Source: Streptococcus azizii (GTDB lineage Bacteria; Bacillota; Bacilli; Lactobacillales; Streptococcaceae). From it: a DNA stretch of 61,490 bases. How positions within the stretch are numbered: position 1 is the stretch's first letter; every line of letters begins with the position of its first letter. Made by a program: the position numbers and the translations under genes. The notes below the pieces were generated by a model that did not search any database, was not told the origin of the DNA, and saw nothing but the letters and a program-made list of their open reading frames with translations. Where the stretch lies: assembly GCF_001984715.1 (NCBI RefSeq), contig NZ_MSPR01000015.1:1-61490 (forward strand), read 5' to 3'. This document shows, piece by piece, positions 1 through 7,551 of this stretch.

Positions 1-10
1 AACCACTACA

Positions 11-127
11 GTTAAGTGACGATAGCCTAGGAGATACACCTGTACCCATGCCGAACACAGCAGTTAAGCCCTAGAACGCCGGAAGTAGTTGGGGGTTGCC
101 CCCTGTGAGATAAGGTAGTTGCTTAGC
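11..127 (+). rRNA. rrf: 5S ribosomal RNA
   Basis: This is a complete 5S rRNA. The two ends (GTTAAGTGAC and GTTGCTTAGC) pair to form helix I, and the conserved internal block CCGAACACAGCAGTTAAGCC is present. It is the last gene of an rRNA operon whose 16S and 23S lie upstream of the window. The tRNA cluster follows directly. Confidence 0.95.
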
Positions 128-132
128 CAGAA

Positions 133-206
133 TCCGCCATAGCTCAGTTGGTAGTAGCGCATGACTGTTAATCATGATGTCGTAGGTTCGAGTCCTACTG
201 GCGGAG
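133..206 (+). tRNA. tRNA-Asn(GTT)
   Basis: A cloverleaf with a 7-bp acceptor stem (TCCGCCA/TGGCGGA), anticodon GTT and T-loop GGTTCGAGTCC. It lies 5 nt after the 5S rRNA and is the first of ten tRNAs on the same strand. Confidence 0.96.
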
Positions 207-232
207 TAAAGAGAAATCTTTAGTTTATTTAT

Positions 233-304
233 GGTCCGTTGGTCAAGGGGTTAAGACACCGCCTTTTCACGGCGGTAACACGGGTTCGAATCCCGTACGG
301 ACTA
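233..304 (+). tRNA. tRNA-Glu(TTC)
   Basis: The acceptor stem GGTCCGT pairs with ACGGACT. The anticodon loop contains TTC and the T-arm GGGTTCGAATCCC is intact. CCA is not encoded. Confidence 0.96.
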
Positions 305-309
305 TAATT

Positions 310-399
310 GGAGGATTACCCAAGTCCGGCTGAAGGGAACGGTCTTGAAAACCGTCAGGCGTGTAAAAGCGTGCGTGGGTTCGAATCCCACATCCTCCT
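310..399 (+). tRNA. tRNA-Ser(TGA)
   Basis: A class II tRNA with a long variable arm. The acceptor GGAGGAT pairs with ATCCTCC and the anticodon is TGA. The 71-nt spacer that follows, up to the initiator tRNA, shows no further tRNA fold. Confidence 0.95.
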
Positions 400-470
400 T
401 AAGTGATGAAGGTGCTAATCGGTTTGTATGACGACTAGGAAGTTAGCCTGGATATACTTTATACTATTGA

Positions 471-544
<74 letters not shown>

Positions 545-559
545 TTTGATTGTGGATAT

Positions 560-632
560 GGCTCGGTAGCTCAGTTGGTAGAGCAATGGATTGAAGCTCC
601 ATGTGTCGGCGGTTCGATTCCGTCTCGCGCCA
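560..632 (+). tRNA. tRNA-Phe(GAA) with an acceptor-stem mismatch
   Basis: Anticodon GAA with normal D and T arms. The acceptor strands GGCTCGG and TCGCGCC pair except at the fourth position, where T563 faces C628. A G at 563 would restore pairing. Confidence 0.93.
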
Positions 633-647
633 TTTATTGAATAATTC

Positions 648-728
648 GGAAGGGTAGCGAAGAGGCTAAACGCGGCGGACTGTAAATCCGCTCCTTCGGG
701 TTCGGGGGTTCGAATCCCTCCCCTTCCA
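648..728 (+). tRNA. tRNA-Tyr(GTA)
   Basis: A class II tRNA with a long variable arm. The acceptor GGAAGGG pairs with CCCTTCC and the anticodon loop contains GTA. Confidence 0.95.
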
Positions 729-735
729 TATCTTT

Positions 736-806
736 ACGGGCATAGTTTAAAGGTAGAACTAAGGTCTCCAAAACCTTCAGTGTGGGTTCAATTCCTACTG
801 CCCGTG
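736..806 (+). tRNA. tRNA-Trp(CCA)
   Basis: The acceptor ACGGGCA pairs with TGCCCGT, the discriminator is G, and the anticodon loop CTCCAAA contains CCA. Confidence 0.95.
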
Positions 807-815
807 TTTAACTAT

Positions 816-889
816 GGCGGGTGTGGTGAAGTGGTTAACACATCAGATTGTGGCTCTGACATTCGTGGGTTCGATTCCCATCACTCGCC
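816..889 (+). tRNA. tRNA-His(GTG)
   Basis: Anticodon GTG. The extra 5' G at 816 can pair with C889, the G-1:C73 identity pair of tRNA-His. The rest of the acceptor pairs apart from one G:T. Confidence 0.94.
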
Positions 890-900
890 TATTTTATTAT

Positions 901-972
901 TGGGGTATAGCCAAGCGGTAAGGCAAGGGACTTTGACTCCCTCATGCGTTGGTTCGAATCCAGCTACCCCAG
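901..972 (+). tRNA. tRNA-Gln(TTG)
   Basis: The acceptor TGGGGTA pairs with TACCCCA and the anticodon loop CTTTGAC contains TTG. Confidence 0.95.
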
Positions 973-985
973 TTATAGTATACTA

Positions 986-1069
986 GCCGGCGTGGCGGAA
1001 TTGGCAGACGCGCTGGACTCAAAATCCAGTGTCCGCAAGGACGTGCCGGTTCGACCCCGGCCGCCGGTA
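986..1069 (+). tRNA. tRNA-Leu(CAA), integration site of the mobile element
   Basis: A class II tRNA with anticodon CAA and a variable arm (GTCCGCAAGGAC). The acceptor closes with a G1:T72 wobble. It is the last tRNA of the cluster. Its 3' part from 1017 is copied perfectly at 7552, so an element has integrated here by recombination in the tRNA 3' end and rebuilt the gene on its left. Confidence 0.95.
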
Positions 1070-1073
1070 TAGT
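1017..1073 (+). repeat. attL, 57-bp direct repeat (left)
   Basis: The 3' part of tRNA-Leu plus four nucleotides. It is identical over 57 bp to 7552-7608. The repeat starts in the anticodon loop region, as is usual for tyrosine integrases that use tRNA genes. Confidence 0.93.
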
Positions 1074-1079
1074 AATAAA

Positions 1080-1106
1080 GACAAGGTTTATAAGCCTTGT
1101 CTTTTT
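1080..1106 (+). terminator. Intrinsic terminator after tRNA-Leu, brought by the element
   Basis: Stem GACAAGG/CCTTGTC followed by TTTTT. It lies just inside attL, so it ends tRNA operon transcription before it enters the element. The original operon terminator is left beyond attR at 7619. Confidence 0.85.
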
Positions 1107-1200
1107 GTTTTGAGGTGATAAAATTTGAAGTTGAGTTACTAAAAATTACTTAATGTTTTGTAGTATAATATGTTATATAAGCAAGAGGAGGAACCATTAT

Positions 1201-1983
1201 ATGAAGACACTTTATCATTATACAACAGTTGAAACATTACTTCTGATATTAAATTATAAAACATTGAGATTCAAAAGTTTACTTTATGTTGACGACCCAT
1301 TAGAACCTTCAACTTCAGACTTTGGTAATCTAGGTGGATTTAAGTATGTGTCTTGTTGGACTGATACTCCTAATAGTATTCCACAATGGACAATGTATTC
1401 TGATAATATGACAGGAGTGTGTATAGGAATTAGTTTTGACAAAGAAACTGATGTCTTTTTAACGGAAAAATTTTCTTTATCTGAATCTTCTGAACCAATT
1501 GATATGGTAAATGCATTACATCCTGTAAAATCAGGCTTATTAGTTACAAATAATAAATATGTGCCATCTTTGGAACAAATACGGTATACTGATGATGTTT
1601 CATTGATTACTCCTCAAGTAGTTTCTTCAGATGATAAATTCACAACTATTAATTTAGCTTCAAATGGTATCTATAAGACAACTGAGTGGAGTTTTCAAAA
1701 TGAGCAAAGATTTTCTTTTCAAATTTTTCCATTACCAATAGATTTAGTTTTGGAATCAATGAGTGCAAATAAAGGAGATTTGACTGAAATATTTAATAGT
1801 TTTAATTCTGTTAAACCTAAAGAATACTTTGATTTAGATTTAAATCCGACTATATTCAATAATATGACAATTACTTTTGGTAAAAGATGCTCTGCTGAAG
1901 ATAAGTTGAAAGTATCAAAATTTTTAGAGGATAATAAATTTCATATTCCTTTATTTGATAGTTCTGTAAATATAAAGCCTTAA
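1201..1983 (+). CDS. DUF2971-family protein (element cargo)
   Basis: A 260-aa protein that opens LYHYTTVETLLLIL and continues with LRFKSLLYVDDP and a YVSCWTD block; I recognise this as the DUF2971 pattern. The function of the family is not established. I chose ATG 1201 over an upstream in-frame ATG at 1153 because GAGGAGG lies 8-14 nt before it. No signal peptide or membrane segment is visible. It is the only plus-strand gene near attL, is convergent with the integrase, and shares 4 nt of stop-codon overlap with it. That position between att site and integrase is typical of cargo. A defence or toxin-like role is possible but not shown. Confidence 0.8.
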   Translation: MKTLYHYTTVETLLLILNYKTLRFKSLLYVDDPLEPSTSDFGNLGGFKYVSCWTDTPNSIPQWTMYSDNMTGVCIGISFDKETDVFLTEKFSLSESSEPIDMVNALHPVKSGLLVTNNKYVPSLEQIRYTDDVSLITPQVVSSDDKFTTINLASNGIYKTTEWSFQNEQRFSFQIFPLPIDLVLESMSANKGDLTEIFNSFNSVKPKEYFDLDLNPTIFNNMTITFGKRCSAEDKLKVSKFLEDNKFHIPLFDSSVNIKP

Positions 1984-3113
1984 ATTAGGTCATCTAATTT
2001 ATCAGCTAAATCTTTTTGCTTGCTTGGATACAAGTGAGAATAGGTATCAATTGTAGTTGTTATAGAAGCGTGTCCTAGCCTTTCTTTCACAACTAAATAA
2101 TCTTCCCCCTGATTTATCAATAGAGAAGCGTGTGAGTGTCTAAAATCGTGTATGCGTATCATTTTAAGTGTGTTATCACGTTCAAGGATTTTCTTATACT
2201 GCTTTTCTATGGCATTTTTTGTAATTGTGATAGGACTACTTTGAAACACTTGTAGAGTCAAGTTATCGCTAGTAAAATGCTCTAATAGATGTTTTTGTTG
2301 CTGTTGCCAATCTTGTAGTTCTTGGCTTAATTTTTTATTGAGAACAATTCTTCTTGTTCCTGCTTTAGTCTTAGTTGTGTTGATATGACTTATCCCTTTA
2401 TTGACATAGACAGATTTTGTGATATGAATTGTATTGCTTGAGAAGTCGATGTCTTGCCATGTTAGTGCGAGTGCTTCTCCAAGTCTTAATCCCGTAAAGA
2501 ATAGAACAGTAAAGAGCAATTTGATATTGTATTCTTCTGGTTCAAATAGTGTTAAAAACTGCTGAAATTCTTTTACTGTCCAAAACTGCATTTTAGTTTT
2601 TTCAATTGGTAATTTTTTTAGTAGTTTTACAGGATTTGTTGAGTAATAGCCTTTTCGCAAGCCGATGTCAAAAATCTTTTTAAGCAAAATCATGATTTTA
2701 TTGATAGTATTTGAGCTTAATAGGTTGTCAGAATTTTGGGCTACTTTTTTCCTAAGGTGTTCTCTAAACTGGTAAATGTCTTCATAGGTTAATTTTCCGA
2801 CATTATCAACTTTTGAAAAATAATCTTTAATGTGTTTATTGTAGTTATTTTCTTGTGTGTTGATATAGCTTACTTTTCGATGATTTATATTGTCTTCTTC
2901 TTTTAGTAGTTCATAGAGCATAGAAACAGTTATTTTAGCGCCATAGAAGCGTTCTTTCAGCTCTACACTTCTTAGGTAGTGTTCTGCTTCGGTAGCTTCT
3001 TTTTTGGTCTTGTAGCCCTTTCTAACTACTCTACGTTGTTTTAGTGTTATTGGGTCAAAACCATTACTAATATCAACTATCCATCCACCGTCTTTATCTT
3101 TTCTAATTGCCAT
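1980..3113 (-). CDS. int: Tyrosine-type site-specific integrase
   Basis: A 377-aa recombinase that would integrate and excise the element at the tRNA-Leu 3' end. It has an N-terminal arm-binding AP2-like region (GGWIVDISNGFDPITLKQRR), a SAM-like core-binding domain around residues 60-165, and a catalytic domain. The catalytic residues are visible: R210 (FTGLRLGEAL), H322 and R325 (HDFRHSHAS), H348 (RLGHAS) and nucleophile Y358 (DTYSHL). The length is normal. A GGGGG ribosome site lies upstream of ATG 3113. It follows the DUF3173 gene by 3 nt as the last gene of the minus-strand operon. Confidence 0.95.
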   Translation of the reverse strand: MAIRKDKDGGWIVDISNGFDPITLKQRRVVRKGYKTKKEATEAEHYLRSVELKERFYGAKITVSMLYELLKEEDNINHRKVSYINTQENNYNKHIKDYFSKVDNVGKLTYEDIYQFREHLRKKVAQNSDNLLSSNTINKIMILLKKIFDIGLRKGYYSTNPVKLLKKLPIEKTKMQFWTVKEFQQFLTLFEPEEYNIKLLFTVLFFTGLRLGEALALTWQDIDFSSNTIHITKSVYVNKGISHINTTKTKAGTRRIVLNKKLSQELQDWQQQQKHLLEHFTSDNLTLQVFQSSPITITKNAIEKQYKKILERDNTLKMIRIHDFRHSHASLLINQGEDYLVVKERLGHASITTTIDTYSHLYPSKQKDLADKLDDLI

Positions 3114-3116
3114 ATA

Positions 3117-3323
3117 TTACCCCCTAGAAAGAGAGCTATTTTGGACATCAAAACCAAGTAATTCAGTAGCGATAGAAGCAGGGATAGTTCCAATTCGCTT
3201 ATTTTGGTACACTCTAAAACCTCTTGCAATTAGTAGTTCTTTTCCCTGTCTGATAATTCGTTTAGAAGTTCCCTCAGAGAAACCAAGGGCAATGAGGTCA
3301 TTCTTATTTATAGTTGTTATCAT
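3117..3323 (-). CDS. DUF3173 protein, probable excision/directionality factor
   Basis: A 68-aa basic protein with a helix-turn-helix-like layout (KNDLIALGFSEGTSKRIIRQ ... FRVYQNKRIGTIPASIATELLG). The pattern matches the DUF3173 proteins that sit directly before integrase genes in streptococcal ICEs and IMEs. Size, charge and position suggest an excisionase-like role, which is inference. AGGAG lies before ATG 3323. It is tightly packed between rep (5 nt) and int (3 nt). Confidence 0.82.
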   Translation of the reverse strand: MITTINKNDLIALGFSEGTSKRIIRQGKELLIARGFRVYQNKRIGTIPASIATELLGFDVQNSSLSRG

Positions 3324-3328
3324 GTGAC

Positions 3329-4118
3329 TTACTCCTTTGTATCTAACTTTATCTTTTTGTAGGTAACGTGATTATCGAAATACTGACCGTCTTTATAGAC
3401 TTTGCTGGTGTATTCCGTTTCATATAGGACGGTTGAGCTGTTATAGTCAAAAGTTTCGTAGCTATAGAACTTATCTTCATCAGGCTTTTTCAAATTGCGT
3501 GATGATAAATAGGCTTGTTTACTAAAGTTTTCCAACAGCTCTTGTCCGATACCTTTTTCAAAATATTTGGTAACATATCGACCGCGGTTTTCTTTGCTAT
3601 CGACATCAACTTTATTTATCCGTACTGCTCCGTGTCCCCAAAGCTCTAATAGTTGCCTATGTGGAATATAGGGAACGCTGAAAAGTAGAATATGAGCATG
3701 CCATGCTCCACGTTTTTGCTTTTCTAATACTGCAATATATCTTAATTGGCTTTTTTTAGTTTTAAATATGTGATAGTTAAAGCGTTTGATAAATGTTTTG
3801 AGTAAGTCTTTGAATTCGTTTCTCTCGCTGATATTTTCTTTAGTGGTTAAGGTAAGAAAAGAAGTCGTATCATCAAAGTTACAATCGACTAGACGGAGTA
3901 AGTTCCACTTTGCTTCTAAGCGAGTTTTTTTCATGCGTTCAAGACGTTGTTCTTGTTCTTCTGGTGTTAGTTCATCAAATGTTCTGCGTTTTGATTTTTC
4001 CTTGTTTTCAGCATTAGTATCTATAGTTGATTTTCCTTTTGAAAATATTGGCTTTTCATATTCCCAAATTTCAATATAGGAAGCGGTGCGAATAATTTTT
4101 TTATTATAATTACTCATA
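3329..4118 (-). CDS. HUH-type rolling-circle replication initiator / relaxase-like Rep
   Basis: A 262-aa protein counted from ATG 4118, which has AAAGGTG upstream; a TTG at 4150 would add 11 residues. HUH motifs are visible in order: motif I FLTLTT at about 87-92, motif II WHAHILLF with the metal-binding HAH at about 140-142, and motif III GRYVTKYFEKG with two tyrosines four residues apart (Y181, Y185), as in superfamily I Reps such as phiX174 gpA. Such proteins nick one strand and start rolling-circle copying; in mobile elements they can also act as relaxase. A long stem-loop lies just upstream at 4201-4291 and is the obvious candidate origin. Confidence 0.85.
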
Positions 4119-4177
4119 AAAAAACGCACCTTTATTATAGTTTTCGCCAAAAGACTGTCTATATAATAAATAAACTA

Positions 4178-4196
4178 GGAGGAGCAAAGCTCCTCC
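4178..4196 (-). terminator. Hairpin between the 104-aa gene and rep
   Basis: A perfect 8-bp stem GGAGGAGC/GCTCCTCC with an AAA loop. It is followed on the minus strand by AT-rich DNA without a clean T-run, so it may be a weak terminator or part of the adjacent origin-like structure. Confidence 0.5.
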
Positions 4197-4200
4197 CTAC

Positions 4201-4291
4201 TTCTATCATGTGATCCTAAGCACCGCTCCGCTAAACACGCTTCCAGCTTGCCGACTGCTTGTCGGCAGTTTTGCTTAGGTGTATGATAAGA
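4201..4291. other. Long imperfect stem-loop, candidate rolling-circle origin (dso/sso) or oriT
   Basis: The arms pair over two blocks: TTCTATCAT with ATGATAAGAA (one bulge) and CCTAAGCA (4215-4222) with TGCTTAGG (4272-4279). Inside is a second perfect hairpin GCCGAC-TGCTT-GTCGGC (4250-4266). It sits in the only real gap in the rep operon, right upstream of the HUH rep gene. Its role as an origin is inferred from structure and position. Confidence 0.55.
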
Positions 4292-4298
4292 AGTATGG

Positions 4299-4613
4299 TT
4301 ATTTTGCGACGGGTAAAATGTCTGAACAAGAAAACCAGAGATTTCCGTTGAACTGACCGACATTCAAATCTTTTAGTATCACAGGACAAGTTTTATTATT
4401 TACCATTTCTTGAACTGTTAAAGTGGGTGTCAGAGTATTTACTTTAACCTGTATCATCTCCATGAAGAAATCACTATTTTCATCTTGAATTGACACATTT
4501 AGACGAAATGCAGTAGGCTTATTAGTTTCTCTATCTAATACTTCTGTATAGCCTTTTACGGCAAAGAAGCGGTTACCTAGGAGTTCAGGTTTTAAAAAAT
4601 CATTGAGTTTCAT
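4299..4613 (-). CDS. Hypothetical protein upstream of rep
   Basis: A 104-aa soluble protein (MKLNDFLKPELLGNRFFAVKGYTEVLD...) with no signal peptide or membrane segment. Alternating hydrophobic residues suggest a mostly beta fold. I do not recognise the family. Its place just upstream of the origin-like stem-loop and rep resembles small replication accessory genes (ssDNA-binding or helicase-helper proteins) in Rep-carrying elements, which is only a positional argument. GAAAGGAAAC lies before the ATG. Confidence 0.7.
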   Translation of the reverse strand: MKLNDFLKPELLGNRFFAVKGYTEVLDRETNKPTAFRLNVSIQDENSDFFMEMIQVKVNTLTPTLTVQEMVNNKTCPVILKDLNVGQFNGNLWFSCSDILPVAK

Positions 4614-4711
4614 AATAGTTTCCTTTCTTTTTACCTCCTGCCAAAGCAGTCGGTTTGCTCTTTTTCTCTATTGGAAAGACTGCCTATTCCAACAGAGAAA
4701 AAAGACCGTCA

Positions 4712-6070
4712 TTAGTAGTTTGGTAGAATTTTCCTAACTATCTGCAAAAAATCCTGTTTAGTTTTAACATCAACGAATGGAACGATTGTCAGTACTGGTT
4801 CAATCGAATTTAGACCATCAGCATGAAAGAGTGCTTCACCTTTTCTATCAGATACAGTAGGCACGTTCTCCAAATCACACATAGAGAAAGCCATTTTCAA
4901 GCGGTCAGCCCCTGGATTACCGAGGTATAAAACTGCTGAAATTTGATTTCTCAGTTCAACTGGGATATTCTCAGCATTAGGGTCTTGTGTGGACAGGAGT
5001 AAATGACAGCCCGCTTGTCGTCCTTTACGTGCAATTAGTCCTAGATTTTGCAGAATTTCATTCCATAGCTCTTTTCCTTGTTTACTAGAGCCACAACTAT
5101 CACGAATGGAAGCTAATTCATCAACAAACAGAAAGTTTGGGGTCATTTCTAAATCGTAGGCATCGGCATTTAATGAACTATTCTGTTTGATAACTTCAAA
5201 CCTTGCATTCATAATATCTACAAATTCTCTTGATAATTTTGCTAACATTTGGGGCGAAGAGCCTATTGCTATTTGCTCACCTAACTCTTCTTGAAGAAGT
5301 TTACCAAGGGAATATAAGTCAGCTCCTTTACCATCTACGATACCTAGATAGGTGCTATCATCAGTACCGCACCCCTTTGCAAGTGCATTGAATAAAAACC
5401 ATTGTAAGGCTATTGTCTTTCCTGTGCCTGTACGCCCGTAAACACCGATATTAGTATTCGATTTTAGGCTGAATTGTTGGGTATTTGACAGTTTAATAAC
5501 TGGACTAGAAATACTTTGGAAAAATTTTCTTGTTAAATTATTATTGAAAACATACTGTTCAATTTCTTCAATGTGCCCAAGTTGATAAATAACACAATTA
5601 GGTAGTTCTTTTTTGGAAAGTAAAGGAAGTCCAAGACCTGCTACCAAATTATCCTCCAAATTCTTTAAACGTTTTGTCCATTTGTCTCCAAAAAGTGGAG
5701 CAGAGATAGTTACTGCATTATCGTTAGAGATATCGAAAGTTAGTATAGCAGTATTTAGAATTCTATCCCCGTCAGAATCATATAACTTCAAACTTTCAAG
5801 AATATACCAAAGGCGTTCACGGATAAATAAAGTTTTACCTATTCTCTTCTTAATTGCGATAAATGCCTTATTAGTAAGAAATATACTCCCTAAAAGGAAA
5901 ATTACTACAATTAAACGTGGCAGAAGTAGAGGAATTGCGGACCAGTAGTAAAACAACATTAGAACAAATATAATATTAAAAACTATCCTAAATAATTTAA
6001 GTTTTTGACGAGTTATAAAAAACGGTTTCCGTTCAATTTGAACTATTTTCTTCAATTTTATCAGCTTCAT
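4712..6070 (-). CDS. FtsK/SpoIIIE-like DNA translocase, TcpA-type coupling protein
   Basis: A 452-aa protein with two N-terminal membrane segments (about residues 28-65), then an FtsK/HerA ATPase domain. Walker A is GRTGTGKT at 212-219 and Walker B is FLFVDE at about 313-318, followed by the sensor-like block LLLSTQDPNAENIPVELRNQ. It is far shorter than chromosomal FtsK and lacks a gamma domain. Coupling proteins of this kind deliver a Rep-bound strand to a conjugation channel or pump element DNA. Its start overlaps the 141-aa gene by 38 nt, suggesting translational coupling. Confidence 0.88.
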   Translation of the reverse strand: MKLIKLKKIVQIERKPFFITRQKLKLFRIVFNIIFVLMLFYYWSAIPLLLPRLIVVIFLLGSIFLTNKAFIAIKKRIGKTLFIRERLWYILESLKLYDSDGDRILNTAILTFDISNDNAVTISAPLFGDKWTKRLKNLEDNLVAGLGLPLLSKKELPNCVIYQLGHIEEIEQYVFNNNLTRKFFQSISSPVIKLSNTQQFSLKSNTNIGVYGRTGTGKTIALQWFLFNALAKGCGTDDSTYLGIVDGKGADLYSLGKLLQEELGEQIAIGSSPQMLAKLSREFVDIMNARFEVIKQNSSLNADAYDLEMTPNFLFVDELASIRDSCGSSKQGKELWNEILQNLGLIARKGRQAGCHLLLSTQDPNAENIPVELRNQISAVLYLGNPGADRLKMAFSMCDLENVPTVSDRKGEALFHADGLNSIEPVLTIVPFVDVKTKQDFLQIVRKILPNY

Positions 6071-6458
6071 TAGTCCCCTCTTTCCAAATGATTGGCAGAT
6101 ACTTGTTGTTTCTCCTAACTCTCAAATTTTTACGAACCGTTGCGTAGTCCTTTAATCCTAGAGTTCCTGCAATGATTACACCATCTTGTTTATCAAGTAT
6201 AGAAAGTAATATGAAAAAATTTCCCGTTGTTGCGTGTGGTAGCATTGAAGGGAATAATAGTTCAAACTCATTATTTGAAGTAGTGTGGTCACAAATAACT
6301 AAGATATTGTTTTCCCACCCGAAGTCAAATTGTTTGTTATCAAGAATTTGAAAATATGGACTGGCTCTAGGCAAAACAATTTGCTTAGCAATAACTGATG
6401 TTTCTGTTAATTGTAAAAGAAGAGCACTAGGATTAGAAGTAAAGCCAATAATAGTCAT
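6033..6458 (-). CDS. Hypothetical protein of the element's replication/transfer operon
   Basis: A 141-aa protein (MTIIGFTSNPSALLLQLTET...) of mixed alpha/beta character, with no membrane segment or motif that I recognise. The C-terminus is acidic (EADKIEENSSN). Its 3' end overlaps the translocase start by 38 nt, so the two products are probably made together and may interact. GGAAAG lies 6-11 nt before ATG 6458. Confidence 0.7.
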   Translation of the reverse strand: MTIIGFTSNPSALLLQLTETSVIAKQIVLPRASPYFQILDNKQFDFGWENNILVICDHTTSNNEFELLFPSMLPHATTGNFFILLSILDKQDGVIIAGTLGLKDYATVRKNLRVRRNNKYLPIIWKEGTNEADKIEENSSN

Positions 6459-6494
6459 ATCACTACTTTCCTTTTATTTCGCTAAATAATACAA

Positions 6495-6522
6495 CTAATG
6501 GGAGGAGTGAACCTCCCATTAG
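6495..6522 (-). terminator. Strong hairpin after the first gene of the element operon
   Basis: An 11-bp perfect stem CTAATGGGAGG/CCTCCCATTAG with a 6-nt loop, right after the stop of the 93-aa gene on the minus strand. There is no long T-run. It may reduce read-through into the downstream genes, raising the first gene's product relative to the rest. Confidence 0.6.
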
Positions 6523-6524
6523 TG

Positions 6525-6806
6525 CTAGATATAGCTATTAGCATGACGTCGTGTCTTACCAGCTGAGATATCTTCCAACATGGTCTTACCATCTTTGTAA
6601 TGGTGACGAGCAGAGGCATATGCCAGTTTCCGAGCTAATGCAGTCTGGACGGTTTTAAGGCCGAGACGTTTTTTCCAGGCATCTGCAATATCACTCACAT
6701 CATCGGAAATAGTAACCTCTCCTGTTAGTGCATTAGCCTTGGATTGCAAAGCTTTAAGTTGTCCCTCTGATGAGGAATAGATAAATTTGACAAGTTCTTT
6801 AAACAT
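6525..6806 (-). CDS. Small hypothetical protein, first gene of the element operon
   Basis: A 93-aa basic, mostly helical protein (MFKELVKFIYSSSEGQLKALQSKANALTGE... at start, HHYKDGKTMLEDISAGKTRRH near the end, read in two parts). I do not recognise the family. It is directly behind a near-consensus promoter (TTGACT-18-TATAAT) with a 17-bp palindrome at the transcription start, and a strong hairpin follows its stop. AAAGGAG precedes the ATG. First-gene position and basic charge would fit a DNA-binding regulator or nucleoid-type protein, but that is conjecture. Confidence 0.72.
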   Translation of the reverse strand: MFKELVKFIYSSSEGQLKALQSKANALTGEVTISDDVSDIADAWKKRLGLKTVQTALARKLAYASARHHYKDGKTMLEDISAGKTRRHANSYI

Positions 6807-6834
6807 AAGAACACTCCTTTTCAGATATTATATT

Positions 6835-6889
6835 TAGAGGATATTCCTCTATATTCAGTATTATACTATAAAAAAAACATAAAAGTCAA
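6835..6889 (-). promoter_or_regulatory. Promoter and palindromic operator of the element operon
   Basis: On the minus strand, -35 TTGACT (6889-6884), an 18-nt spacer and -10 TATAAT (6865-6860). A 17-bp palindrome, TAGAGGA-TAT-TCCTCTA (6835-6851), covers the expected transcription start. That is a good place for a repressor, although no recognisable repressor gene is in the element. Confidence 0.7.
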
Positions 6890-6905
6890 CAACGGAATGC
6901 AATAT

Positions 6906-6934
6906 TTGAAAAAAATCTCTCCATGTGATAAAAT
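6906..6934 (+). promoter_or_regulatory. Promoter for the duplicated-domain gene
   Basis: TTGAAA (6906-6911), a 17-nt spacer and TAAAAT (6929-6934), with the gene start 40 nt downstream. It is divergent from the element operon promoter. Confidence 0.65.
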
Positions 6935-6973
6935 TTAATACATAATAATGGTCCGATAATGTTAGGAGAAGCT

Positions 6974-7432
6974 ATGGAAACTAGAAATGAAAAATTTAGA
7001 AGATTATCAGAAGCTCGAATGACGAAGGTTTTTTCAATTTTAAACATATTGAGAAATCAAAGTGACAAATCAAAATACACTTTTTCAAAATCAGACATTG
7101 AAGAGCTATTTGGAGCGTTGGAACAAAAAGGTGAAGAAATAAAAGAGTTTTTCACTAGCCCCATTACAATAAAAACAGTCAATCTTAAAAACTCTTTTCA
7201 TTATTCTGTGGTTGATACAAGTAATGATAAAGAAGTATCTTTTAAGAAATTATCGACTGCAAGGGTAGAAAAAATTTTTTCACTTATGAATTTGATTGCA
7301 AATCTTAGCAATAAATCGAATTATAATTATAGTGATTGGGAAGTGGAAGAATTGTTTTCAGCTTATGATGAAGAAGTAAAAAAATGTAAAGTATTTTTCG
7401 AAGAAAAGAGAACAGTATTTAAATATAGTTAA
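6974..7432 (+). CDS. Hypothetical protein with an internal duplication
   Basis: A 152-aa protein. I use ATG 6974 because AGGAGA lies 5 nt upstream; an in-frame ATG at 6959 overlaps that site. Two tandem units of about 55 residues are visible: KFRRLSEARMTKVFSILNIL ... IEELFGALEQKGEEIKEFF and SFKKLSTARVEKIFSLMNLI ... VEELFSAYDEEVKKCKVFF. Each looks like a helical LSxARxxKxFSxxNxI module ending in EELF. I know no family with this pattern. It is the gene nearest attR and has its own promoter, so it may be cargo or a regulator of the divergent operon. Confidence 0.72.
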   Translation: METRNEKFRRLSEARMTKVFSILNILRNQSDKSKYTFSKSDIEELFGALEQKGEEIKEFFTSPITIKTVNLKNSFHYSVVDTSNDKEVSFKKLSTARVEKIFSLMNLIANLSNKSNYNYSDWEVEELFSAYDEEVKKCKVFFEEKRTVFKYS

Positions 7433-7551
7433 TAAGTCATGAATACTAAAAAGTTACTAAAAATAAAAAAATCCACAGTTTTTACGATAGAGAGAATTTC
7501 TAATAATGCTGATTTGACTGGTTTTTATTCTTATAAAACCTCAAGAACCAA

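Noticed and set aside
4175..4363. Open frame of 62 codons on the minus strand near rep
   Set aside because: It overlaps the 104-aa gene out of frame and translates the origin-like hairpins. No coding character.
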